From Perognathus longimembris pacificus (taxonomy: Eukaryota; Chordata; Mammalia; Rodentia; Heteromyidae): a DNA stretch of 64,000 nucleotides. The stretch spans positions 71,053,798-71,117,797 of the forward strand of contig NC_063167.1 of the NCBI RefSeq assembly GCF_023159225.1. The letters are read 5' to 3'. Numbering within the stretch: position 1 is the first letter of the stretch; the number at the start of each line of letters is the position of its first letter. Positions 43,231 through 54,970 of the stretch are shown in pieces. The notes below the pieces were generated by a model. That model was not told where the DNA came from and did not search any database. It worked only from the letters and a program-made list of their open reading frames with translations. Position numbers and translations under genes: made by a program.

Positions 43231-43233
<3 letters not shown>
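43000..43233 (+). repeat. B1-Geo SINE
   Basis: Plus-strand copy, well preserved: GGTGGCTCATGCCTATAATC ... TTCAAGCCCTACAACTG, A9, then the CA tract. Confidence 0.9.

Positions 43234-43272
<39 letters not shown>
43233..43272 (+). repeat. (CA)n microsatellite at a SINE 3' end
   Basis: About 19 CA units behind the A-tail of the preceding SINE. Confidence 0.94.
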
Positions 43273-43273
<1 letters not shown>

Positions 43274-43654
43274 CACTCATTTTTAAATGTTGGTCTTCTT
43301 TCACTATGATTGATGTCTATAATTGAATCCTCATTATGGCTATGTATTATTTCACCATCTCTGCGTTCTCAGGGTTGATTTTATTTTGTTAGTACAGCTT
43401 GGCTGTCTCTCACAGGGGGAAACCAGACCTAGGGGAGTCCTCAGTTTACATTTTGTGGTCACCTCACCAAGAACTACTTGATCCCCTTTTTGTGTCAAGT
43501 TCAGATGTTCCTAAGAAGAGCTTGGATTGGGTGTATCTTCAGTCAGGTACTCCTGAGCCAAAGGCAAGGCCATAGAAATAACATGATAAGGCCTTTGGAT
43601 TCTTCTTCCTCCTCCCCCTCCTTTTCCTTCTCTTCCTCCTTCTGCTGCTGCTAA
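43273..43654. other. Unassigned sequence
   Basis: Unique DNA; CCT-rich stretch at 43608-43650. Confidence 0.4.
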
Positions 43655-43868
43655 TCAGGCTTGAACTCAGAGCCTTCACTCTTAGCTTTCTCATTCAAGG
43701 CTGGCACTCTACCACTTGAGCCACAGCTCCACTTACAACTTTTTGGTCATTCGTTGGTGATAGGGTCTCAAAGACTTTCCTTCCCAGACAGGTTTTAAGC
43801 TAGGATCCTCAGATCTCAGCCTCCTTATTTAGCTAGGATTATAGGTGATTTCAGTGAGCCACCAGTCC
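43655..43868 (-). repeat. B1-Geo SINE
   Basis: Minus-strand copy: GGCTTGAACTCAGAGCC, CACTCTACCACTTGAGCCAC, CAGATCTCAGCCTCC. Confidence 0.86.
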
Positions 43869-44090
43869 CTCGCTTTTCTTGGTGTGTTTGATTCCAGCTT
43901 CTAACGTCCTTCTGTGTCTTGCTTTTCATGCTGACATGGAAATTGTATTGTCTCTGTAGAACATGTCTAATTCAGTGTCATCTTTCAATTTCTCACTCTC
44001 TCTGACCATTAGAACTCAGGATTTTACATAGTTTACAGTTTGCTGCTGGCGACAGATCAATAGAGTTCAAGGGAGAAGTAGACTCAAATA
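43869..44090. other. Unassigned sequence
   Basis: Unique DNA. Confidence 0.35.
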
Positions 44091-44634
44091 TATACAGGGT
44101 TTGGCATGTGATATGTTGGGAAAATGATAAACTCTCCAATAAATTGTGTTGGGGCAAGCATGGGTCCATTTAGAAAATAAAATAGAAGGGGCTGGGGATA
44201 TGGCCTAGTGGCAAGAGAGCTTGCCTCGTATACATGAGGCCCTGGGTTCAATTCCCCAGCACCACATATACAGAAAACGGCCAGAAGTGGCGCTGTGGCT
44301 CAAGTGGCAGAGTGCTTAGCCTTGAGCAAAAGAAAATAAAATAGAATTGGATCCATTCCTCATGCATTAGACTAGGATCCATTCCAAATGAGTCAAATAT
44401 TAGATTAAAAATAGATCCTGAAAGGAAAGTTTCTGGAAAATCTAGATGGCATTAAAAAAGACTTTAAATTAAATTCCATTAATAATCCTTTTGGGGGGGC
44501 AGAACTAGTAGTACAAAGTCAAAAGAGAGTGGCAAATTGGGAGCAAATTGTTTGCAACTTATTTCATAGGAAATGTTTAAATGTCCTTAATATTTTGAAA
44601 GCTCCCACAGGTTAATAGGAAAATGACCCATTAG
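44091..44634 (+). pseudogene. L1 ORF2 3' fragment, interrupted
   Basis: Old L1 sequence from the C-terminal part of ORF2, full of stops and indels: AATAAATTGTGTTGGGGC, TTAAAAATAGATCCTGAAAG, GGCAAATTGGGAGCAAATTG, GGTTAATAGGAAAATGACCC. It is split by the SINE at 44189-44332. Confidence 0.75.
44173..44346 (+). mobile_element. 3'-truncated IDL-Geo SINE with target duplication
   Basis: A complete IDL head and the first half of Geo stop at CCTTGAGCAAAAG. They are flanked by GAAAATAAAATAGAA on both sides (44174-44188 and 44332-44346). The Geo 3' half and terminal A-tail are absent. Confidence 0.93.
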
Positions 44635-44635
44635 T

Positions 44636-44880
44636 TGGGTGCTTGTAGCTCCTGCTTGCAACCCTAGCTACTCAGGAGGATCATAGTTTGAAGCCAGCCT
44701 GGGCAAGAAAGTCCATGGGAATTTCATCTCAAAAAGCCAGAAGCAAAAAGCCAGTAGTGGAGGTATGTGGCTCAAGTGGTAGAGAGACATCCTTGAACCA
44801 AAAAAAGCTAAGGAACAGTAGTTATCCAGCCCCTGAGTTCATGCTCCATTACCAACATACACTTGCATACACACACACAG
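44636..44880 (+). repeat. B1-Geo SINE, rearranged
   Basis: Plus-strand copy lacking GAGATCTGAGG in the head: GCAACCCTAGCTACTCAGG, GTGGCTCAAGTGGTAGAG, with a short CA-rich tail. Confidence 0.82.
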
Positions 44881-45011
44881 ATGGGTAAAGTTGGTTAGAA
44901 GGAACCAAATTTGAGCTCAGATCTGTGTGATCTGATAGGTTGGGCTCTAAATACAATGTTCCTCAAAGCATACACGTAGAGAGATGTAAGTAATGTTCCT
45001 TTCTTTTATTT

Positions 45012-45240
45012 GTACCAGTACTGAGGCTTGAACTCAAGGTCATGTGCTCTTGCTTAGCTTTTTACACTCAAGGCTGGCACTCTACCACTTGAGCCATGCT
45101 TCTCGTCCAGTATTTTTACTGGTTAATTGGACATAAGATTCTCATGCACTTTCCTGCCCAGGCCAGCTTCAAAGCATGATCCTTAGATGTCAGACTCCAG
45201 AGTAGTAGGATGACAGGTGGGGGCCACTGGTGCCTGGTGC
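45012..45240 (-). repeat. B1-Geo SINE
   Basis: Minus-strand copy: GTACCAGTACTGAGGCTTG, CTCTACCACTTGAGCCATGC, GGTGGGGGCCACTGGTGCC. Confidence 0.88.
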
Positions 45241-45251
45241 AATCAAAATTT

Positions 45252-45330
45252 CTAAGGTCTGGGAGTACAGCTGTGCTGTAGACCACGTTCGTCGCATGCG
45301 CAAGGCCCTGCATTCAACCTTGCTAACCTG
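45252..45330 (+). repeat. ID-like SINE monomer, diverged
   Basis: GTCTGGGAGTACAGCTGTGC ... GCGCAAGGCCCTGCATTCAACC keeps the tRNA-like spacing of an ID element. Confidence 0.6.
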
Positions 45331-45974
45331 GGAGTTAGCAGAGCCAAGTCTATGTGTGGCTCCTACAAGGTACCAAATACTCTGCCAGATTCTAAGGGTA
45401 GGGAGAGAGAGCAATCGGTTCTTCCATGGGAGGAGCTCAGTTTACTCTTTAACCTTTGTTAAAAGGAAGGGACCCATGAGTCCCTTGAGGCCAACATGTT
45501 TCAAGATGGCAGAATTCTTGCCTAGATTTCCAAGTCCCCAGGTGTCAGCACAGAGATGACGGCACAAACCGGGCTTCTGGAAAAGGTGAAGGCAGTGAGT
45601 CATGGTTGAGCCCCTCATGCCTTCATTGCTCTGTGAAAGGCAGAAGACTGAGGAGGCAGAGAAATGGCAGATGAAACTTTTTAATTTGTTGGCAATTACT
45701 TCCTTCACTTGCTTTAAATTAAAATGTTCAGTTACCCCCCACCCCCCATCCTCGTCAAATGACTGTGAAGTCAGCATCTCCTCAGCTTCTGGAAGAAACT
45801 CTCGGTAGGAGCAGCCCATTGCTTTGTAGTGCAAGATGAGTTGTGGGGTAGAACGTTCTGGGGATGAGCATGTATTGATCCTTTCACAAATTGGATACAT
45901 GGCCAGAAAACTCTCCCCCCCCCACCCCCGACCCCTTAGCATTCATTCATTCCATTACTTAATTAGCATAGATA
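45331..45974. other. Unassigned sequence
   Basis: Unique DNA with C-rich runs at 45736 and 45917. The 166-codon minus frame at 45442-45942 has no recognisable domain. Confidence 0.35.
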
Positions 45975-46175
45975 CTTGTGTGGTTAAGAGCCATTGCTGG
46001 AGACAAGGTGTCTCAATTCAACCCCTCTCTTAGTTACTGTGAGACAATCGCTCAGCCTCCCTATGCCTTAGTTTCCTCATCTGTAAAGTGGAGATAAAAT
46101 AGCATTTGTACATTATATGTGAAAATTAGATTAACATGGAAAGTTCGTAGGCCAGCACCTAGCCCATGGAGGATC
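45975..46175 (+). repeat. MIR SINE, near full length
   Basis: GTGGTTAAGAGCCATTGCTGG, TAGTTTCCTCATCTGTAAAG and GGCCAGCACCTAGCCCATGG follow the MIR order from the tRNA head to the 3' end. Confidence 0.88.
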
Positions 46176-46195
46176 TAACTACGTCTATGATTTTT

Positions 46196-46262
46196 ATTAC
46201 TATTATTGAGCACCTGCGTTCTATGCATGGCAGGCATTGAGCAGGGTAGGTATGATTCCCTT
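46196..46262 (+). repeat. L2-like relic
   Basis: ATTGAGCACCTGCGTTCTATGC and GGCAGGCATTGAGC match the common L2 3' phrase. Confidence 0.5.
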
Positions 46263-46724
46263 CTCACTGCAAATTCCTGCCCTGATGAGTGGTCACCTCC
46301 CTCTTTGGAGACTTGGGCATAGACGTGCATGGGCAGTTAGAGCAGTGAGGACAGTTCAGGAGAGGGCATCCATTCCATCAGAGCACCTGAGATAGTGGCT
46401 GCTGCCTTGAAAACAGCCCAGCAAGGTCCAGTCCCCTGCTCAGCCCAGGGGAGGGGGAGGGGCGGTCCCCAGAGGCAATTAGTGATGAAGCCCAGGGAAA
46501 CCGGGAGGCTAGTGCAACCCACCGCCTCAGGCGCCCTGCATCAGGACCTGCATTCCTTCAAGACTCAGCGAGGTCAAGGGGAGAGCAGGCAGATGAGGAG
46601 GAGCAGAAGCGTGGGTGGACACAGTCATCATATTCAAGGAACCAGGGAGCCTGAGAGGAGGTGGGGCTGGGAGAGATGGGGGAAAAATGAAAGAAGGGGT
46701 GACATTGATCTAGATGCACTGTAC
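46263..46724. other. Unassigned sequence
   Basis: Unique DNA. Confidence 0.4.
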
Positions 46725-46967
46725 TCATCGAAACTCTTTTTTTTTTTTTTTTTTTTTTTTGGCCAGTCCTGGGCCTTGGACTCAGGGCCTGAGCACTGTC
46801 CCTGGCTTCTTCCCGCTCAAGGCTAGTACTCTGCCACTTGAGCCACAGCGCCACTTCTGGCCATTTTCTGTATATGTGGTGCTGGGGAATCGAACCTAGG
46901 GCCTCATGTATACGAGGCAAGCACTCTAGCCACTAGGCCATATCCCCAGCCACTCATCGAAACTCTT
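46725..46967 (-). mobile_element. IDL-Geo SINE with target duplication
   Basis: Minus-strand full copy flanked by ACTCATCGAAACTCTT (46725-46740 and 46952-46967), with a T23 run (the A-tail on the SINE strand). The perfect duplication marks a recent insertion. Confidence 0.95.
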
Positions 46968-48319
46968 TAGCGCAACCAGTTAAAGATAATAATAAATAGA
47001 TCATTTAAAAGCCTCAGCATTGAACACCACTGCTCCGTGGCAGTTAATGATAATCCGGGTGCCCACCGAGGTCAGGGTGGCGGCAACCTCCTCCCCCATG
47101 GGTCTCACTGCATCCCATTTCTTGGTACATGACAGGACGACCAGCTTTTCAGAGCACTTGTGACTTAGACATCTGAGACACCAACAAGACGGTTGCCTTG
47201 TGAGCAGGATCTGTGTACCACTGGCTCTCTTCCTGGCACATTTTATCAGAGCTTGGGGGTTCCAAATTACTCAACCAACCTTGAATGATGGCAGTCAGCT
47301 CAGATATCTGTCACCTCCTGATGGACAGGTGTGTACTCATTAACCTGCTTCCTGCCTGTAAGCCCGTTCCTTCGCCCATGCAGGGAAATGCTGGCAGGTG
47401 GTCCGGGGTTAGAGGGAGGGGAATCCTGCACTGCCAGGGGGCTTTGTGATGGGGGTCACAGTATCATTGGCACAGGAATGAGGAGAGGAAACCACCACAG
47501 CACAAATGGTTCAGGAGAAGCTGTTGCAACAGGAATGCGACTAAATGGACCATGGCGATGATTTTGATCTGAGGCGATGGAGGACAGCTGGTCCTAGCCT
47601 TTTCCTCTCTGCCTATACACTAGGCCATGATTTCTGTTTATGACGATTTTCTTCCTCTCTCTCTCTCCTCTTGCTGAACTAGAATCAGAATCATGGGAGT
47701 CTGAGAGAAGTTGGTATAGCAAACTTTACTAAAATAACCTTTATCGCCCATTAGTTTTCTACCTGTATTGACCTTCCCATTCTTTACTACCTCTAGCAGC
47801 TCAAAACTCCTTCCCTCATCTTGTCACTTCTCCCCAAGCCTCCTTCCCCTTGTTGAAGCAGCCTATGTTCCTCCTGGTCTGACTGCCCCTCTGGAGTCTT
47901 CACTTCTGTCAGGTTCTTGCATTTCAGTTCTCTCATGAGTATGTTTCTGTTTCCTGCCTTCAGAGCTGCAGTCACTAGATGTAGGGGAAGAGCATGGAGT
48001 CTTAGCGTTCCCCAGCTCGGGCACCTACTGAAATTCTAGGGGCCCCAGTGGCTGGTTTTCAGATTGGGAACATGAATGACAGAGAGCTCTTGGTGAACCA
48101 GGAGGAAACTCTTCATGGAATGTGTGGACAAAAAAAAACAGCCCTTTCAGGAAGTGTGGGTGTCCATTGTTTATTAGAGCTGTGCTTTTGGGTGTTGTCT
48201 TAAGGGTTTCATATTCATTTTGTCCTTATTCTCTTCTTTAAGGGAAGACCAGATCAGTGAGTGGCTGACCCAAGGAGAGCCCTGGGCACAAAAGAAAAGA
48301 TTCTCAGAGTGCAAGTATA
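46968..48319. other. Unassigned sequence
   Basis: Long repeat-poor block; no exon recognised. Confidence 0.4.
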
Positions 48320-48560
48320 GAATTCAGCAGCTGAGGGCTGGGGATGTGGCCTAGTGGCAAGAGCGCTTGCCTTGTGTACTTGAAGCCCTGGGTTCGATTC
48401 CCCAGCACCACATATACAGAAAATGGCCAGAAGTGGCGCTGTGACTCAAGTGGCAGAGTGCTAGCCTTGAGCAAAAAGAAGCCAGGGACAGTGCTCAGGC
48501 CCTGAGTCCAAGGCCCAGGACTGGCAAAAAAAAAAAAAAAAAAAGGAATTCAGCAGCTGA
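48320..48560 (+). mobile_element. IDL-Geo SINE with target duplication
   Basis: Full plus-strand copy flanked by GAATTCAGCAGCTGA (48321-48335 and 48545-48560), with an A-tail of about 18. Confidence 0.95.
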
Positions 48561-49725
48561 CAGATCACAGAAGGCCCTGGTCAGACAGTCAACCTACAAG
48601 AATATGGAGCACACCCTAACCACCATACCGCTGCTCTGTTCTAAGCAAATCTGCAGGTCCTGGATGCTTTCCTGCAGCAACTGTGCTTTGTCCTGCCAGG
48701 AATTTCACTGAATAAGCAAGAGAAAGGGCAGGTGGCAAAAAGAAAAGGGGGATGACCCTGGGCCATCCCACAACATGGTGGTGGAGAAAAGATACAGAAA
48801 GATTCATTGTGACTCAATCCCAAAGGAAAATTCCAGAAGGCAGAGCTATGCTTAGGAGACAAGGAGCAACTTGCTTCTAGGGAGCCCAGGGGTTGATGAG
48901 CTGCAGGACCAGAAAGTTCCGGAGAAGCCTGAAGGATAGGAGCTGTATGTGTGGTGCAGGGGGGAGAGTCTTGTGTGCAACACCCTGGAGATTTCTTCGC
49001 TCTGGTGTTGGTGACTCAGGAAGCAATTTCATTCATTGGTCAGCCTTCAGGTGCTCAAGTTCCCAAGCTAGGACTGGGCTGACAGCTGATTCTTTGTTTT
49101 CCAGTTGGACTTGTCCCCCGGGGGCATCCCCATGCCTCCCTTTCACCCCCACCCTCACCCCAAGTCCACAGTCCTGGGCTCAGCAGAGGCAGGGCATCCT
49201 CGACCCCCTCATGTGGAAGAGGCATCCAACATGCTCTCTCGGGGGACGTGCTATCAGGACCAGCCTAGGCAGGCAGCCCGGTGCTCTTCCAACGCCTTCT
49301 CCAAGCTTCTGCTGCCTTCTCCAAGCTGCTGCCAGCCCCGCTGCTCTGCCTAGCCCTCAGCTGGGCTGTCTCAGTCAGAAACCCACCCTCAGCAACAGAG
49401 GGTTCCCTAGCTCCAAGGGAAGAACCAGGATAGGTTCTTTCGACGCGAGTGGAGTCTGCACAGTTTCCCACTTACAGCTGAGTACATTTAGATGCAGGAC
49501 ACCCTGAACAAGGCTTTCACAGCGAGGGGCAGTCGGCAAGGACAGACTTGAGGATGTCTGCTGAGTGGCTGGAGTCCATTTCCCCATCACACAGTCACAC
49601 ACTCTGGCACTTCCATCCACCTGCTCTGTTCTGTTACTCTATTCTTTCTGTCTTGTTCCTTTTATTCTATTCTACTCTTGTCTTCCGTTCTGTTCCATTC
49701 CATGCCACTCTACTCTATTCCATTA
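48561..49725. other. Unassigned sequence
   Basis: Unique DNA. The 204-codon frame at 48893-49507 has no homology I recognise and no promoter or splice context. Confidence 0.35.
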
Positions 49726-49760
49726 TTATGGTGGCATAAGCCACCAGCACCTGGTATGAC
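49726..49760 (-). repeat. B1-Geo head end fragment
   Basis: GTGGCATAAGCCACCAGCACC resembles only the last bases of a SINE head. Confidence 0.4.
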
Positions 49761-51184
49761 TTCATCTTCACTTTATGAAATCTTCAAATCCTACTCTCAA
49801 ATCCTACATTCCTGAAGGCTAGGACGTCAGTTTATCTTTCTTGGAGGGTCACAAGCCATCATCGCAAGTGACAACTCCAGCTTGTCTCGGAATCCCCTGC
49901 AAGATTTGCTAAAAACACAGACTACATATCCAGAGTTTCTGGTTTCCAGGGGGCTAAAATTTATGTCTCGTGTAAGTTCCCCATGCTGCTGGTCTTGGCT
50001 GCAGCACATGGAGAAGCCAAGCCAGCAGGTACAGGCCCTGCATTAGTGCTGGGCACGCTCAGAGTGACGCCAGGCTAAGCAGGGGTTTGTGTCCACAGAG
50101 GCACAAAGAGCACACAGGAAACAGTGAACATAGGGTTCTTTTCTTGGGCTCTGGACTGGTTGTAAGAGGCAACTTCAGAGCTGCTTTTGCTAGAAGCAGG
50201 ATGGAGGTGCCCAGGCCCTCTGCTTTGCTCCTGAGCAATGTCCAAACCTTGCTAAAACTTCCAGAAAGGATGGGATGCCCCAGATAAGCATCTTGGGACC
50301 AAAGCTAAGTGGTCCCTCTGACAGGCAAAGCCATCGTCTTATCTGTCTGTGGCAATGATTGGCTGGCTCACTTCCTCCTCGTGTGATGACATGATCACAT
50401 TTCCCCAGAACCCTTGGGAAGCAAAACTGAGATAACAGACAGCCTAGGCATGCCTGGGGCCGGAGAGATTTAGTTATTATAGAGCCCTTCTCCTGTCCTG
50501 CCCCCCAGCTCTCTGTAGTTAAGACAAATGTCAGTACCTTGGAGACATGAAAATAGCTGGAGATGCACTGAGTACTGTCGAGTAACAAATCTCCTTCACA
50601 AATGCCCTTCGGGTCTCTTTATTTGGCCTGCGGGGGCGAGTGGCTGGAACCAATGTGTCAGACTCTTAGATTGGGGTAAAAACGTCAGTTTCATCATCTG
50701 GTCAGCTATTTCCACTTCATTTGGAATCATGTGATGGCTACATATTTTCACAATTGGTTAAACAGACACATTTGGTGTTGGCAATGTTTGCACTTTAAAG
50801 GCACGGGAGGGCACAAGACAACACTTTTCCGTGAGCTCCTACAAGTACACGGAATGATGGTGAAGTTCCCTTGTTTGGCTGAGGCGTTTGCTTTAGCAAA
50901 GAATGCATGCGGTAGTTCTCACTACAGTTTCCAACTAAAGAGCCACTTCTTGACCTGACATGTAAACTAATACAAAAGAAGGCTCTGGCATTCAAAATGG
51001 CTCTGGTGACCTGAGCCGGCAAATCTCCTCGGGCTGGGAAGATGGGGTCCAGCTGCTAGGAATCTGGATTACCCAGACTTGTTTGCTACTCACCCGCTCT
51101 TCTCCTGCTTACCCCCACATTGTCCACCTCTAGAAGGTTCTGTCTTGTGGAATCAGACTTACAAGTAGTGACCTACACAAGTCT
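49761..51184. other. Unassigned sequence
   Basis: Repeat-free 1.4 kb block. Some of it may be conserved non-coding DNA, but this cannot be judged from one genome. Confidence 0.35.
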
Positions 51185-51412
51185 TAAGCTGGGTATGGTG
51201 GCTCACATCTGTAATCCTAGCTACTGAGGGGGTTGAGATTTGTCTCCAGCCAACCTGGGAGGCAAATCAATGAGAGTCTTATTTCCTACTAATCCCTCAA
51301 TAGCAGAAAGTGGAGCTGTGACTCAAGTGGTAGAGTGTCAGCCGTAAGCAAAAGAGCTCAGGGACAGCACCCAGGTCCTGAGTTCAAGCCTCAGAACCAG
51401 TATAACAAAACT
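51185..51412 (+). repeat. B1-Geo SINE
   Basis: Plus-strand copy: GGTGGCTCACATCTGTAATC, GACTCAAGTGGTAGAGTGTC, CCTCAGAACCAGTATAAC. Confidence 0.87.
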
Positions 51413-52045
51413 AACAAAGCACAGACCACGAAGACTTGAATACCCTTGCTCACAGTGCCACCCAGACTTTGCCCTGACACAAAGCCAGCATTCATTGCCC
51501 GAAGCCCCCCCATCTCCCCGTAGCTACTTTCTGGACCGGTGTCCTTGCTGGCTCCGTGGGCCTGGGCCTGACAGAGGCCCAGGGAAGTTCCCTGCGGCTG
51601 TCCTCTGTGGGCTGGGTCAGTGGAAAGGAGCACGGCCTGCCAACTGCTCACTGCACTGCCTCGGCTGGGCAGCCTTGGGAGCGGTGGGGAGCTGGCCCGC
51701 TGTGGGCTCAGCCAGGCCTGGATTGTTTGAACAGAAGACAAAAACCACCCTTCCAGGAACCGCTCCGATGATCACATCCAAGAATGTAGCCTCTGACCCA
51801 AGGCAGCTCTGTTCTTCCTCAGCCGGTTAGGCCCGCTGACGTGTGGCACTTAGGTTGAGATTAGGCCGGGGAGTGAAATGTGGTAGAAAATTCTGGAATG
51901 CTGTCCAACAAGTGTGTTGGAGTGGTAAGTATTCTCAGTAGGGATGGAAAGAAATGAAAAGCCAGACAGGCTAAGCTGACCAGGGAGCTTGTGAAGGAAG
52001 GACATCATGCTCTGGTGGGAATTCAGCCAAATTTTACCAAAGGGC
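51413..52045. other. Unassigned sequence
   Basis: Unique DNA, GC-rich at 51530-51720. Overlapping frames there lack domains. Confidence 0.35.
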
Positions 52046-52102
52046 TGTGTGTGTGTGTGTGTGTGTGTGTGTGTCTGTCTGTCTGTGTGTGTGTACACTT
52101 GC
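52046..52102 (+). repeat. (GT)n microsatellite
   Basis: About 14 GT units, then CTGT and GTGTGTAC units. No SINE end is attached. Confidence 0.92.
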
Positions 52103-52179
52103 GCACACACGTGCATTTCCTTGGTGAGGTCAGTGGCAGCTGAGACAAGCAGGTCTCTACAAGCCAGAGGCCACAGAGC

Positions 52180-52375
52180 TAGTCCTGGGGCTTGAACTCA
52201 GGGCCTGATCCTGACCTACTAGCACTCTACCACTTGAGCCACACCTCCACTTCTGGGTTTTTAGTGGTTAATTGGAGATAAGAGTCTCATGCCTAGGCTG
52301 GCTTTGAACCTCTGTTCTTAGATATTAGCCTCCTGAGAAGCTAGGGTTACAAGCATGAGCATCCAGCACCTGGCA
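52180..52375 (-). repeat. B1-Geo SINE
   Basis: Minus-strand copy: CTAGTCCTGGGGCTTGAAC, GCACTCTACCACTTGAGCCA, GCATGAGCATCCAGCACC. Part of the Geo monomer is missing. Confidence 0.86.
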
Positions 52376-52533
52376 AAGTAGCTCTCTTTTAAAGGAGTTT
52401 TAAATAGAGATACACTAGAAGTTATTTTGCTTAACACCAATTACATAAGCCAAGGGAATATGTTACTGAGATTTCCATTGCTATGACAAAATGCCAGAGA
52501 AAAGCACTCTGAAGCAGCAAAGGTTTATAGTGG

Positions 52534-52776
52534 CTCACAGTTTCAGAGTTTTTTGTTTTGTTTTGTTTTGTTTTGCCAGTCCTGGGGCTTGAACTCAAGG
52601 CCTGGGCACTGTCCCTGAGCTACTTTTTGCTCAAGGCTAGCACTCTACCACTTGAGCCACAGTACCACTTCCAGCTTTTTCTGTTTATGTGGTGATGAGG
52701 AATCGAACCCAGGGCTTCATGTATGCAAAGCAAGCACTCTACCACTAAGCCACATTCCCAGCCCCAGTTTCAGAGG
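52534..52776 (-). mobile_element. IDL-Geo SINE with target duplication
   Basis: Minus-strand full copy with a (GTTTT)n tail (an A-rich tail on its strand). AGTTTCAGAG flanks it (52537-52546 and 52766-52775). Confidence 0.92.
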
Positions 52777-52845
52777 TTTTTGTTCATAGTGACCCAGTAC
52801 AAGCCCAAAGATCGAAGGACCAAGTTGTGTATGGGGTGATGGTAT

Positions 52846-53350
52846 GTGGATTAATAGTGTGTGTGGTGATGTTGTGTGTGTAAGGTGATGGTGTGTGTGT
52901 AGTGATGGTATGGGGGGGTGATGGTGTGTGGGATGATGGTGTGTATATGAGGTGAATGGTGTGTGTAGTGATGGTGTGTGTGTGTAGTAATGGTGTGTGG
53001 GGTGATGGTATTGGGATGATGGTGTGTGTGAGGTGATGGTATATGTGGAGTGACAGTGTGTGGGTGATTGTGTGTTGGGTGATGGTGTGTAAGGTGGTGG
53101 TGTGTAAGTGATGGTGTGTGAGTGATGGTGTGGAAGGTGATGGTGTGTGGTGATGGTGTGTGGGTGATGGTATGGGTGTGATTGTGTGTGGGGTGATGGT
53201 GTATAAGGTGATGGTATATGAGTGATGGTGTGTGAGGTGATAGTGTGTGGATGATGGTGTGTGGGTGATGTTGTGGGTGATGGTATGGGGGGTGATGGTG
53301 TGTGAGGTGATAGTGTGGGGTGATTGTGTGTGGGTGATGGTGTGGGGGGG
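52846..53350. repeat. GTGATG/GTGTG minisatellite
   Basis: About 500 bp of variable units around GGTGATGGTGTGTG (roughly 13-18 bp each). One strand is G/T-rich and almost C-free. It gives long false His/Thr/Pro frames on the minus strand. Confidence 0.95.
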
Positions 53351-54200
53351 AGGGAACTGGTGGTATGGGCCTGTAACTCCAACTCCAAATCTGAAGATGG
53401 AGGAAGCAGGCGTCCTTCTGTCCAGAGGCAGTGAGTGGATGTCCCGGCTCAAGCGTGGAGAGAGCACAGCCAGGACGCCTCTGCTCTTTCTGTTCAGTGC
53501 AGGCCATTGGTAGATGAGAGGACAACACCCACAGGTATTCAGGCAGATCGTTACTGGGCCTACTGAGTCCGTAGCCATTCTCTTCCAGGAACACCTCCAC
53601 AGACACCCAGCAGTAGCACTCCACCTGCTGTCTGGGAAGCCCTTAGTTCTGTCAGGTTGCCACACAAAACATTCTCAGATGTCCCAAACCCATGGCTAAC
53701 TAAACGGAGAAAGGGGAAGCACTGTCCAAGGGCACCCAGGCCTTCCGTGCCCTCCCACCCTCCCTCCTCCTCTCCTATGGGGGTATTGAGGCCCCTCTCA
53801 GGCTCTCTCCACCATTGTCATCTGCAGCAGGAGCATCTGCTCATGGGGGGTGAGGGAGGTGGCCGAAACTGGAGGCAGGGGCCAAGGAGAAACTCCTGGT
53901 GTCTGAGCTGGCCTGCAGTTCTGTGATTTCTGGTTCTGATACAGCTCTTGTTTTCGCACCCCTGGGGCACACTGGCTTTGACTCTGACCCAGGTGTCTCA
54001 GGGGTTATGGGCTCCTTTCCTGCACATCAGGAAAGGGGCTCCGCAAGCAAGCTGAGCTCCAGGTCAAAGGTTACCACAGTGTCTCTGAGCACAAACACAG
54101 AGAGAAAGCTGGGCTGGCCTTTCCAGACAGATAGAATTCTGGGCAGAAAGTTGTCAGTGGGTCAAAGAAAAACATTTTATATAGAACAAAGTTACAATCT
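53351..54200. other. Unassigned sequence
   Basis: Unique DNA. Confidence 0.4.
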
Positions 54201-54690
54201 ACAATAAATATCTACCAGCTGGAACCTTTCTAGGACAATAGCAAAATATGCTGGACATGGAAGAAAAAGATACTTGAAGCACACTATTTGTGGAAGACTT
54301 TTAAATAGATATAGCTCAGCTTTGATATCACAAATAAATAAAAATGATCAAAAATATTGAAAAATCTAAATCATATATATTTTTCACTAGAAAGAAATAC
54401 GCTGTCCTTTCAAGTTTTTGTGGAACATTTACCAAAAAATTAAAAAGACTCCAAATACAACGAAAAACCTGAAATAAACTCAATAAGTTTGAAAGCATAA
54501 AATTTATATGAGCTATTTTATCATATCATAAAGCAATAAAACTGAAAATTAAACAAGTAAATAAACCACTTACTTTAAGATAGAGAGTAAACTCCCAGTC
54601 AAAACAGATAAAAATTACAGAGTCTACTTTTACAATATTGAGATAAGAACACTGTTCATGCATTTGTGCAGTAAACCCTTGTTGATCACC
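54201..54690 (+). pseudogene. L1 ORF2 fragment
   Basis: A-rich old L1 sequence: GCTGTCCTTTCAAGTTTTTG, GGAACATTTACCAAAAAATT, CAATAAGTTTGAAAGCATAA, AAGCAATAAAACTGAAAATT. The order matches a central ORF2 region. Many stops. Confidence 0.7.
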
Positions 54691-54711
54691 TTTAATAAAA
54701 ACACAGAATGT

Positions 54712-54970
54712 CTGGGCACTGGTGGCTCACGTTTGTCATCCGGGCTACTCAGGAAGCCGAGATCTGAGGACTGCAGTTCAAAGCCAGCCTGGGCAGGAAA
54801 GCCCTTGAGACTCTTATCTCCAATTCTGTGAAACTCTTTTCTCCAATTCACTACCAGGACACCGGAAGTAGAGCTGTGGTTCAAAGTGGTAGAGTGCTAG
54901 CCCTGAGTGATAAGCTCAGGGACAGCACCCAGACCCTTAGTTCAAGTCCCAGGACTGGCACAAACAAAAC
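54712..54970 (+). repeat. B1-Geo SINE
   Basis: Plus-strand copy with a small internal duplication in the linker (CTCTTATCTCCAATTC then CTCTTTTCTCCAATTC). Confidence 0.88.

Noticed and set aside
46558..46920. Recurring peptide of the type HEALGSIPQHHIY in several places
   Set aside because: It is the translation of the IDL-Geo SINE and recurs at every copy (for example 8412, 34205, 36775).
48334..48410. tRNA gene (A and B boxes present)
   Set aside because: The tRNA-like sequence is the IDL head, followed by Geo, an A-tail and a target duplication.
48893..49507. 204-codon plus-strand frame
   Set aside because: No domain, no promoter or splice signals, low-complexity Ser/Pro composition as expected by chance in GC-rich DNA.
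52717..53665. Minus-strand frames of 223-293 codons rich in His, Thr, Pro and Ser
   Set aside because: They are translations of the GTGATG minisatellite in all three frames and begin and end in unrelated sequence.
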